Part shown: positions 37,474 to 48,601 of the stretch, piece after piece
How positions within the stretch are numbered: the stretch's first letter is position 1
How the letters are laid out: each line of letters begins with the position of its first letter
NCBI GenBank assembly: GCA_002794785.1
Contig: NBBA01000002.1
Span: 310,001 to 374,000, forward strand
Direction: 5' to 3'
DNA from: Coniferiporia sulphurascens
Taxonomy: Eukaryota; Basidiomycota; Agaricomycetes; Hymenochaetales; Hymenochaetaceae
Length of the DNA stretch: 64,000 bases
Translations under genes and position numbers: made by a program
The notes under the pieces: generated by a model
Databases searched by the model: none
What the model saw: the letters and a program-made list of their open reading frames with translations, nothing else
What the model was told of the DNA's origin: nothing

Positions 37474-38285
37474 TTTATGGTATTAGTAACCTCGTACCAC
37501 TGTCAGCATTCCGGGTCTAGGGATGCGTGAAATACACCTGAGATATGTGATCGTATAAAGTCCAAGGCAAGGACCTATTTGGACCTATAAGTACCAGTCG
37601 GGTCGCTGCTCCGGGGCTCTCCGAAGCGCCCGTTACCAATTTCAACTGCGTAAAAAGCGCAATGCGGTTAACGCATAAGCAATCTCAAACTTGATCCCTG
37701 GGGCTTGGAGTTTCCCGAACTTAAAGCGGTCAGGGGGCATACAGATCGTTTCTTAGAGGTGTGTTTGTTTCGGTTGTTTTCTTCTAGCAACCAGATTCAC
37801 AGGCTTAATGAATGGCCTAAGCAATCTCCGACTTGCCCATACCGCCGCAACTATATACGTGTGAGCAATTGAAGCGACTAGTGTGATGGGAAAACAGTAT
37901 CCTACAGCTGCTTTGTGGCCGTACAATTAGATTATGATGTCAAGCCGTTCACTTGCATCCTGGTGACCTGGTCGCATTCATACTAACCTCAAGTATCAAA
38001 GCACCGGCAGTTTCCGGATATTTACAGCTCCGGCCGATTAGCGTGCCTAAGTGCAGCGTCCGACCTACGAAAAAATTTGTGTTAGAGGACACACTCAAGC
38101 CGCGTGCAGGGGCCTCGTTGCAGTCCCCAAGTGGGTGATCAAGAAATGATAATTTCACTTTGTTGATCCACGTTGTTCTTTCCTTCTCATGAGCCTTCTT
38201 CATCAGTGATCAGGCCGGTATATGAGGAATTCTTCGATCAAGATGCTGCATGCTCGCCCGTCTCTCCCAGTAGTGTGTCCCCCCG
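37474..38285. other. Intergenic with a repeated GGACCTAT element
   Basis: No gene seen. GGACCTATTTGGACCTATAA at 37571-37590 and the following 60 bases resemble the upstream block of the pseudokinase gene (24228-24300). It could be a promoter element of the kinase starting at 38286. Confidence 0.4.
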
Positions 38286-39690
38286 ATGTGCGGGGTTCCC
38301 TTGAGACTTATCATGGCTTTGTTCAAGCTGCTGCGAAGACTCTGGAACTTCGTTATCAGGAGGCGTGTTGGCCCAAAATTTCATTCCGCCTTCCACAGGA
38401 GAGCGACTCGGCTTGGTATCTACAGGCTGAGCCCACACGAGCAATGGTGGAAAGAGCATTATGCCACATTGAAGGACGCCGGGTACAGGTTTCGTCCTCG
38501 GTTTCGTCCTCGATGGAAACCGTCATGGCTGGGTAGGGATACGGCCGTAGCTGCGGAGGATGGGATTGCTCTCAAGGTAAGAGCTGCTGCTTTGAAAGTC
38601 GTAGCCTCCCGCTTTCTGTTATTGCTGTCTGACGATAGTAACAATAACAGAACGAGAACGTCATCGACGCGCGTCGGAGAGACGACGGTAAAGTCATTGC
38701 TATCAAGCGTATTGAGCACGGGTCCTCAGAAGGCGATATCGGGATAATGCTCTCGCCCCCGGGTGAACCTCGAGAGGCAAAAAATCATTGTGTCCCTATC
38801 CTCAACTATTTCCAAGATGCATCGGATCCCGAGGTCGACTATATCATCATGCCACTGCTTCGCAAATTCGATGATCCAGAGTTCTATGCGGTTAATGAGG
38901 TTATCGAGTTCATTCGTCAGGTCATAGAGGTTTGTCGTCCGTTCACAAAAGTTCCCATCCAATCCGCTTATTAATTCCGACTTAGGGTCTTGAGTTCATG
39001 CACAGTCGCGGTGTCGCCCACGGGTAAATCATCATAAACTTGATAAACCAGTAACTGATGCCTGGCCGATAATCCTTAGAGACTGTTCCGGTCCAAACAT
39101 AATGATGGATGGTAGGCCTCTTTATCCAAGAGGATTTCATCCATCTGCACAGGAGAAGGACCCGTTTGGCATTAAACCTGCGAAACATTTGCATCGAAGT
39201 GACGTTAGGAGCATTGACTATTTCTTTATCGACCATAGCCATTCGTGCTGTTTCATAAAAAACTCAACGGGGGTTCCTGCCACTAGCATAGAGTTGCAGG
39301 GTGGATTGCCGGATGCAGAGGGTCAACACGATGCCTTCTCTGCCGATATTTTCACTTTGGGCTGGACACTCAAGGAGTCAATTCTCGATGTACGTTCCTC
39401 TAAACTTAGTGACGATTGGCGGCTCGGTTGATCTTTAGCTTATGCGATAGAAATACAAGAATCTAGAAGTTCTGCTACCGCTCGTCGAGTCGATGACACA
39501 AACGGATGCAGCCAGCCGACCAACCGCTGCCACAGCACTGGCACAAATCCAGGAAATTGCCGCCCGATATGGTGGTCCGTTCTCGCAGCGTCTGGTCAAA
39601 AATGATGAAACGTTCGTCCCAGCAGTCCTTGATGGATGCGTGTTCAGGCTTTGTTGGGCGACGCGCTCCTTCCGGGAAGTATTGAGGTAA
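38286..39690 (+). CDS. Degenerate WW-R-D-HF family kinase (likely pseudokinase)
   Basis: Five exons: 38286-38576, 38651-38929, 38986-39023, 39080-39389 and 39451-39690, for 385 residues; introns are 56-74 nt. Exon 3 is 38 nt and exon 2 is 279 nt, exactly as in the copy at 24549-25883. The N-terminal block is EQWWKEHYATLKDAGYRFRPRF and WKPSW. The kinase core keeps VIAIKRI and RNHCVPIL-like NHCVPILNYF. The catalytic loop reads HGDCSGPN (202-209) instead of HRDC..N, and the DFG position reads DHS (254-256). Loss of the Arg and of the DFG glycine suggests weak or no catalysis. The frame is fully open, so it is under some constraint or young. It may act as a scaffold or regulator; that is inference. 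Confidence 0.75.
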
Positions 39691-40459
39691 GTGATATCGA
39701 TACTATTTTTATCATGTCCCGCAACCTTTATATTTACTTATTGTACAGGGAACGATTGTAGCAGGATGGAACGATTTGAATGGTTTTGACGCGGATTCAA
39801 GCTTATGCTGTGTCACGCTGCGCGGACACAAAATATCCATGTACTGGTTTTCTACACAATGCGAGCATACGTTGTAAGCGTTGCTATGTCCTGGAGCCAC
39901 CTTCACCCAAGCGGGAACGCAAAAAAAAAATTCGGATTTCCGTTTATCTGTGTCTGAAATAAACTTCTATCCGGTACAAGCCGGCTACCAAAGTATCCTT
40001 CAATCCACTTCGTCATCTCCCAGTATGCCTGTTTGCCTTTGACGGACTAGTACTTGCGAAAAAAACGCACTTCAGCGTATCCACTCACGTGAACTGCGCG
40101 TCAAAATGGTATATCTCTTTTCCCTTCCCTTACGGGAAGTACTCGTTTATACACGTCAGGACCGAAGCCTTTGCTCCTATGGAGAAAAGCAGGGTTAAGG
40201 CGCAGGCGAAGGGTCGTCTCAAAGCGGGACAAAAGGGTACGTACCCGGATAGCCAAATCGGGTATCGGAGACAGTGATCGGCGAGGACCCTGGTACAATC
40301 GCTGCTTCCCGGATCTAACCGATCCTTTTTCGAAAATCACAAGAGCTTGGCTTGACTGGTGCTCATCAGTACGTGCAACCCATCGTTCAACACGACATTT
40401 TACTTCCTTAAGTAAGTACATTACATTTCTCACTTTTACCTTCTACGCAGAGCTCGCCT
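39691..40459. other. Intergenic, no gene seen
   Basis: No coding frame with support. An A-run lies at 39921-39930. Confidence 0.35.
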
Positions 40460-42160
40460 CACCCACTGGATTTTCCGCTTGAGCCAGGGCTATTCTCAAA
40501 TTTCATAGCTCCTCTAACCACCCCTCCCGCCGTCGGCATGAGGACTCCGCACAGATTAAGCATGATACGCCCTCCGACGACGCTGTTTTTTTAATTTTAA
40601 AACTGGTGTGAATGATGAACCGAGTCGATCCGGTCTGGCGGGAGAGAGACGAGAAGGATGAACTTCGTAATGCTTATAGCTGCTCAGTGTTACGAGATTG
40701 TCGGACCAATTATCAGCGATTATGAGCCTGAAAGATGATACGGTATATAACATTGTACACTGACCAAGCATGGAAACATAGTACAGAAAACCATCGCGGA
40801 CGAGGATGGCCACGAGGCGTGTGCGAGAGAATCTCACTGTACGTAGGGAATCAGTTCCAGATTTAGTGAAATAATGATGTACATGGGACTCACTCGCACG
40901 CAATGCCCTCATTAGAGTCAAAGTAAAGATTACGCTGTCAAAGAAGATAACACCAGCCCAAGCTGAGACCGAGTCACTCGACCCCAACTGCACGACGTTA
41001 ATGCCGCTACATCCCAGGACTGGTCGAACACTGATCTTTGGTTAACACATAGTAACTGTGGGGTCGTATTGGACGATGACATAAAGAGGGTTTACAACAT
41101 CCAGAAGGCGTCCATTGTTGAATGGGATACGGTCCGAATCGGAGTGAAATCACATACGGTCGAACACTCGAGTTATCCGACCGATGGCCACCGCGACGGC
41201 AACGTCGGTGGCCTGGTCATATCTCAGCTTAATGTCGGATTCTTAATCAGTAAAAACTCTTGTAGATAACGCACGATCATAGTACATCCGAGCAGTGCGA
41301 TTATTGCTCGACTTTTATCCCACAAAGCGACGACTATAGAAAGTTTTCATTAAGGGCACGCACGCTTTCGAGATGCAAACTTAGTGTACGGACGTACTTT
41401 GTAAGGGTACTAGGAAAAGAAAACTTCCCCTGTTGTGTCTATTAGCAACACCATGTACTAAGTGGGTGCGAGCAGAACACGAACCATATGGCCAGGTAAA
41501 TTTCAAACTCGTAGCTGTAAGCGATATGTCATCACTGGAAACGGTCAAAGTATGCTATCACTAACAACTACATTGGATCATTAGTACTGCATCTTTCGAG
41601 CCTTAAGAGCTACGCACGCCGTCGGAAGTTGAAAGGTCGACTGAATCTGAGGAAAGGCAAAAATTTGTCAGCTTATTACGACAAGCAGAATGGAAACTAG
41701 ATTGGGCGTACACATGAGCCAGAAAGTTTCTTGTATAACGGCTGGGTATCGAGTAATGAAGTACAGAATCTTGCCAAGACTCCATTTCGTCCTCCAGAAT
41801 AAAGAGCACTGTCGATAATATGTCGAGCTGATGTAGTATTCTAAAAATAGTAAGCTCGACCTCTCTGTGAACGTCTGAATATTAGCTGATAAAAATGACA
41901 AACATTGGAGGTTCTGTCACTTAACGATTCATCGTGATAAGTACGTCGTGGATCATAGTAGTGACCACCGCTACTGTTGATACGTCGTGGGCCCGAAGAC
42001 CGTCTAAAGTACATCGGCAGTTTACTCACCGACCAGATACTACCGGAACAAGGGATTAGATATAAGCTAACTGTTAACCCGTAACAATTGTAACACATAC
42101 CCGAGACGAAGGAGCTTACGCTCATCTGTCACTGACGTCCCCGCTTACTTCGCTCGATAA
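40460..42160 (-). pseudogene. Decayed DUF6533-like membrane protein gene
   Basis: Homologous along its length to 59993-61838. Read leftward it starts near 42155 with MSLSSEVSG. Compared with the other copy there is a one-base insertion in this exon, and the frame then reaches a stop at once. Later exons remain recognisable: FWRTKWSLGKILYFITRYP near 41800, SAWAGVIFFDSVIFTLTLMRAL near 40950, TRLVAILVRDGFLYYVSMLG near 40800, and GGRIMLNLCGVLMPTAGG near 40570. The hydrophobic segments and the RDGFLYY motif match the basidiomycete multi-pass proteins annotated DUF6533. The broken first exon makes a functional product unlikely. Confidence 0.6.
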
Positions 42161-43119
42161 GCTCATCTTACTAGTCCAGCGGAACACCGGTGGCAGAACT
42201 GAAAGATCGTGAGCTGGTGACGCGTGAAGTGAACGAGTAAACCTTATACTAGTAGTAGCACTCCGTTCGAGAATATCAAGGGTTTTTGGTACCTCCGGCG
42301 TTTTAGGTTAAGCTTCATCATTTTTATTCATTCAAGGACAGTATCCGAGAGCAGTCCTTGCAAAAGCATAATGAGAGTACCTTATCCTCTTCTTCGTGCG
42401 CTGATGCTGCTCTTCAACTGGTTGCACCAGCTGGGTGCAGACAAGGGACCTGAGGCAACATTCAAAGGGAACCATCGAAAAGCCGAGAATCCATCGGAAG
42501 GTGCGATAATAGAATTGTAATCAACGTTAGACCCTTAATTAGTCGTATCAAACAAAGTTCGTGAGACAAAATCTGCGGTCCGCTATTAGCTCTTCAGTTT
42601 GATCTCCCTCAATAGGGCCTGCAGACATAGAAGTGAACGTAGAGCTTGGTAGTTGTCGCATTTCCAACAATGAAATTGGAGATCACAGTGTCTCATCAGT
42701 TTGAAGCCAAGTGTTTGCTTTCGGTGAATGCATTGCCAGTTTTTTTTTCTCCGCAAGCGGCTTTGCTTGTAGGAGCCTGCCCCGAAGCTTGATTGATCGT
42801 CGAAGACAGCGGCATTTCGTACTGTTAGAAGTGACACGGCTCGATCGTTTCTATTTTCATGCCCACGTGTCGGAGCACCTCGATAGAACTTGCGCAGGAA
42901 CGGTCTGTGCCGCATGGCGTGAGACTTCAGATGAAATAGCCCTCAGGCACCTGCTACTTGAATGAGGCCAGGAGTCAGGTCTGATTGCTTCGCGACGTTC
43001 ATAGAGGCACGGACTTGCTTCTAGTATATCGCACGGCAGGACCAATTGAAGCAGTGCCCGTAAGGTTTCCAGATGTGAGTCTCCAAGGACGTTGAGAAGG
43101 CATGTCGAGTGATGTCCTT
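42161..43119. other. Flank of the LINE insertion, no gene seen
   Basis: Open frames on both strands at 42586-42965 lack motifs. The right end is the original insertion target: GTCTTTAGGAAGT at 43120-43132 recurs at 55269-55281. Confidence 0.4.
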
Positions 43120-43132
43120 GTCTTTAGGAAGT
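43120..43132. repeat. Left target-site duplication of the LINE
   Basis: The 13-bp word GTCTTTAGGAAGT is repeated exactly at 55269-55281, immediately after the A-rich tail of the element. Confidence 0.9.
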
Positions 43133-43330
43133 CAAAAAACCCCTTGACCTCTTACCACCATCATCTCACCCTTTGCACAGCCACTTTCGCCGCCCCTAAA
43201 CTCTCTGGGTTAACTACCCACACCAGTTCTCCCTCACAGTAGACATCCATTGAGCTGTTTCTCCCTATCTTCACCCATATTCACTTCCCTCTCCCCTCTC
43301 CCCCTACCTCGTTTATTCTTTCTCTTCCCC

Positions 43331-45691
43331 ATGGCGTCCTCTCAAACCCCATCTCTTTCTAGCCCCAAATTTGCCAACACCCCCGAAGAAATGCATGCCT
43401 ATAACTCACTGTCTCCTAACCTTCCAGCCTCTCACTCTCCCCCTCGACCTCTTCCTTCTCCTCTGAAAGAAAATACTAATTCTAACAAAAACACAGAAAT
43501 AACAGGTTATCAGCAAATCCTTCCGTCGTCTCAGTCTCCCTCAATTCTATCTATGCCAACTTCTCAAGATCCATCTTTCAATGCACATTTTCAAGATTTT
43601 TCCTCTACCTATGCCAATTATTCTGACATCACTCTCGCCACGCCCACCACCACCCCCATGGAAGTCAGTTTTTCTCTTGACTCTCAGTCCCTCATACAAG
43701 CCGCCTCCCCTCAAACACATGAGGTTTCACAAGACTCCCACTTACCTGCCCCTATCCTCTCACATCAACTATCAAACCAATCACACTCGTCTTCATCTTC
43801 AGAACCTCCCACACACCAATGTCATAACATTCGTTTCACACCATCACCTGACAAAGAAGCTATGGAAGACCATATTATTAAATCTGAAGCTCGTGACACA
43901 CTTGAAAACATTTTAGCACTGCACTCTTTTGAAGACTGGACCAAATCTATCAAACAGATTCTCTCTCTTATCTCGAATACATGGCCCTCTTGATTCAATC
44001 AACATCTTACTGACCATTCTATGAATTCATTGGCCAACGTGATCCAACTCTTCCATCTTCACTTTGTACCTTCCACTACTTCAGTTACTATCATTCACCC
44101 AGCCGACCCTGTTATGCCGATCACATATCACAAAACCAGCGTCAATGACTCTGGTCAATTCGACTTCTGCATCCGCAATCCTATCCTCTACCCCAATTCA
44201 ATCCACAACAATGTCATCAAACCCACGGCTGCCACCATCACGTCCAGTCCGAATTCTACCACTATCAGCTCTATGATCACTTCGCTCCAATCAACCCTTC
44301 AAGAACAATCTAGGCAACATGCAAAAGATCTGGAACTCCATATTATTGCTCGTATGGTTCAACTAGAAGAAACTGTAGCCACTTTCCTCCCCCCTACAAC
44401 GTCTTTCCCCGCTAACCAACCTCCAACGTCACGACATGTCTCCTTCACTGACGAAAATCTCAATGACCCAGACAATGTTAGCCATGGTTTCATACAGCCA
44501 CCCACTGCTCAAGTTTCCAACACCAATCGTGCTCGCCCTTCTGGACCACATCAATGTACACCATCACCCGTCACCCTTTGTAACCCGATTGTTGATCAAC
44601 CCATAAGCACCTTAACCTATAAAGATCATTTGGGCCTCAACATGCCGACAAACCAACCGAAACTCTTACCATCAGCACCTGGATCTATTTCCACTCTCAC
44701 CAGATATGTCGCTTGTTTCCAAGGCCAAAACATGCCTCTGTCTTCTCGTCCCAACTCAAAGACTCTCATCGACCGTATTCAAGCTAAACTCGACCATATT
44801 CCTACTGCACGACACATTCGCATCATCGGAGCAGACTGGAACATGTCCAGAAATTGTATCTTCTCTTTTCCTAACACAATCTCTGTTAATTCGATCAACT
44901 CCATCATTCCCATCCTCAAAGAGGTGTTTGAACTCTGGCCTAATCACCCACTCACAATCACCCGTGATATTAAATGGTCCAAAGTTATTCTAAGCAACAT
45001 TATCACCTCGAACGGTCCAAACCTTCCTATTTTTACAGAACTCGAAATTCTTCGCTCTTTATTACTCAATGATCTATTCCGTTCACTTAAAATCACCCAA
45101 CCCCCTCGATGGGCATGGAACCCAGAGCTTATCACCAAACCCAGGTCTTCCATCTCATTCGCCTTCGAGGACCCCAATGGGGATTTATTACGCAAAGTTA
45201 CCACTTCTGTATTCTTTATTTTTGGCCAATCCACTGTCCCAATCGTCTGGAAAGACAAACCTCGATTTTCTCAATGCACCAAATGCTGGAAATTCAGTCA
45301 TCTTACTATCAACTGTACTCAACCTCTTGGCTGCCGCTATTGTGCCTCTAAATGCCACCTAACGTCTCAACATTGGGAAATGTGTTCCAGCTGCTCAAGT
45401 GCTCGATACCAAGAAAATCAACCATGCGACCACTTTCATTGTGTTAATTGTTCTGGAGCACATCCTGCTGACTCTGTCAACTGCCCACAACGTGCACTCT
45501 ATTTCAATCGGAACCCGGCCCCTATTCGAATGACTCTTTCATCACCTCCGTCTCTGTCCCAAAATAACCCAAACCTAATCCACGTTCATCCGTCCCATCG
45601 TCAATTCATTTCTGACCCAGCCTTTATCTGTCCTAATTCTCCATCCATGCAAGTCGACCCACACAACTCGGTTCACGATGACACTCTATGA
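43331..45691 (+). pseudogene. LINE ORF1 (nucleic-acid-binding protein), one in-frame stop
   Basis: Starts at an ATG in a good context (CCCCATGGCG) with MASSQTPSLSSPKF. The frame stays open for 786 codons except for TGA at 43991-43993, which could be a CGA arginine codon after C-to-T change. The N-terminal half is Ser/Pro/Thr-rich. The C-terminal part has a Cys/His cluster, CTKCWKFSHLTINC followed by CRYCASKCHLTSQHW and CSSCS, that resembles tandem zinc knuckles and would bind the element RNA. The stop overlaps the start of ORF2 as ATGA (45688-45691), the layout for stop-restart translation. Confidence 0.8.
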
Positions 45692-48264
45692 ATCACACGG
45701 CCCTTCGTATCCTTCAGCTCAATGTAGCAAAAAGCGGTCCCCGAACTACTTGTCTTCTTAATAACCCAAACATTCACATCCTAGTTTTACAAGAGCCATT
45801 CATCGGTTTTTCTGGTCTTTCGCGCTCAGACTCTTCCCCAGATGGGGTTCCTATTTTACTTCCAATTAAACACCCGGCCTGGGATTATTTTCTTCCTTCC
45901 TATGATTCTTCTTCTCCTATCAAACCTCACATTATCATTTACATTCGACGTTCTTTTCCTCATCTTTCAGCTACTTCACGTCAGGATATTACTAACCACA
46001 AAGACTTTATGACAATCGACGTCACCTACCTCAACAAAACTTTCCATCTTATCAACTGTTACAACTATGGGGCTGGGATCCTCGGCGACAACATTTGTTT
46101 TCTTATCGACATCGAATTAGATTATGACATTCCAACTTGCGTCATGGGAGATTTTAATCTTCATCATCAAGAATGGGCTTTACCTAATCGACCTACTCGA
46201 TGTTCATCAGCCGAAGCCGACAATTTTCTATCATGGACTCAGGATCAATCATTATTTATTCTTAACGACCTTGATTTCCCCACTCACAAAGGTCAACATC
46301 GACAATCCGACTCCATTATCGATCTCACTCTTCTCAATTTCACGGCTATTCTTTCTGATTTCTTTTTTGATTGGACCTGCGTTGATATGCCAGCTTACTC
46401 ATCTGATCATATTCCAATAACCGTTGCCTTCTTACCCATTAACACCAACTTCACTCCAGAAGAATCCGTCATTTCTTACAAATACGACCCCGAACGCAAA
46501 CAGGAATGGATTGAAAAATTCAGCTTTCATCTCGACAACCAACCTCTTCCAACCTTCAATAACGATGAATCAGTCAACAACTTCGTAAAACAACTAACTG
46601 ATATGATTACATTAACGACCTCAGAAGTCATGCCTCAAACTTCTTCTACCGCATTCACATACTCATATTGGTGGAATGACAACTGCGACCAAGCCATCTG
46701 CGCTTTCTGGGACTGCTCCAATAATTTCGAAAAAGAACATCTTCACAAAGAAGCACGACATATTTTCAAAAAAGCAAAACAATCATGGATGACATCCGTT
46801 CTCGAGGGTGCATCTTCCTACGACATTTACTGCTATGCCAAATGGTCTTCTGGCAAATGAAAAACTCGGACTCCACCTATTTTATATAACGACCAATATG
46901 CTCACACCCCAGCACAACAAGCACATGTTTTTCATCAATCATTCTTTTCTTCAGTCCTGCAACCAAATGTAACTGATCTTCCGTATGATCCACCAAAAAA
47001 ACCAACTCGAGCATCTCCACGCATTACTCAGAACAAAATCAACACATGTCTCAATCTTACTCACAACAACTCGGCACTGGGTATTTCTAATATTTCTTAC
47101 GCTTATCTCAAATGGGTAAATGCGTCACATCCAACAATTCTTTTCCATCTTTTCAACGAATGTTTTTCTTGTCATCTACACCCATGGAAAAATGCTAACA
47201 TCGTCTTAATCCCAAAACCTAACAAAACTGACTCTAGTAACCCGAGATCGTATCGTCCCATTGCCCTTCTCAAATGTTTAGGAAAAATCTTAGAAAAAAT
47301 TATTGCCAAACGCCTTACCTGGGATGTAGGTCGCTTCAACCTCGTCCCTACCATTCAATTCAGTGGCCATTCAAATTCCTGCACCATTGATGCCGGTCTT
47401 TCCCTTATCCATGACATCCAAATCGCTCACAAAAAGAAATTATTCATCTCTGCGCTCGCCATTGATATCAAAGGGTACTTCGACAATGTCAACCACTCGC
47501 GATTACTACACTCTCTACATTTGCTCAGCTTCGATTAGAAAATCATTCTTTGGACCCAAGTGTTTCTTTCTGATTGTCATATTTCCTTCAAAATTGACAA
47601 TTTTCTTTCTGAACCTAGACCAATTCATAATGTCAGTATCCCACAGGGTTCTCTGATCTCACCCATCCTTTCATCTATCTACACAGCTTTCATTCTTAAC
47701 AAGTTTAACTCATCCTCAGATACTTGTCTCAAAGCATACGTAGATGACCAACTCATCATGGTCTATTCCGATTCATACCAAGAAAACATTTCCCTCCTCA
47801 CAAAAGCATATAATATCATTTCTAGTAAACTTAACGATATCCAACTCTCCATCAACCACTTTAAATCCGACCTTATTCATTTCATACGTCATGGTTTTTC
47901 CCCCACATCCTTCCCGTCAATCATTCTCTCCAATATTCACTCGCCTCCTGTCACCATTACTCCTTCACCCATCATTTGTTGGCTGGGTTTCTTTCTCGAC
48001 CAAAGACTCAACTTTAACCATCATATCCAATGCATGTGCATGCATGCTCACTCTACATCCATGGCACTTCGTATTCTTGGCAACACTATATGTGGACTAT
48101 CTTTCGCCAATTTCCGCACACTTCATTATTCAAATATCCTTCCCATCCTTACATATGGCTTCCAACTCTGGTATATGGGCATCCAACAAAAATCCAAAAT
48201 CCAGCACATGTCTGTCGCCCAAAATCAAAGCCTCTGTCTCCTCACCGGCACTTTCAGGACTACA

Positions 48265-48519
48265 TATTAAATAAATATAACGAACGATATAAATATAGTA
48301 CATGGTCATATGAACAACCATATTACTAAGTGAACGATAACGCAACGATAACGCCATACGATAGGAGCTAGTTAGTTATAGTAATAATAGCTCACAGAAC
48401 GTGTATATAAGGGGAGCTGGTCTCGCCCTAGAAATACATCGGTTTACGCTGATAACCCACCTTGCCTGAGTCTCACCACTGCACCTCATCATCTACCACA
48501 ACATGCATAGATTTTAAGA
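48265..48519 (+). repeat. Left LTR
   Basis: Begins TATTAAAT and ends TTTTAAGA, without the usual TG...CA ends. It holds a TATA-like GTGTATATAAGGGG at 48401-48414, the probable promoter of the element. Confidence 0.9.
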
Positions 48520-48530
48520 GGTTATGAGCC
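48520..48530 (+). other. Primer-binding site for half of initiator tRNA-Met
   Basis: GGTTATGAGCC directly follows the left LTR. It is complementary to the GGCUCAUAACC anticodon-loop region of eukaryotic initiator tRNA-Met, not to a tRNA 3' end. Priming by a tRNA cut in its anticodon loop is known for Drosophila copia and yeast Ty5. Confidence 0.75.
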
Positions 48531-48601
48531 TTGACTCTATAAAAAAAAAAAAAAACTAACGAAACAATTAACAAATTTATACATCCTCATATAACGAAAT
48601 T

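Noticed and set aside
43250..43330. Start of LINE ORF1 before 43331
   Set aside because: The extension has no ATG at its start and is a pyrimidine-rich leader; the ATG at 43331 has a good context.
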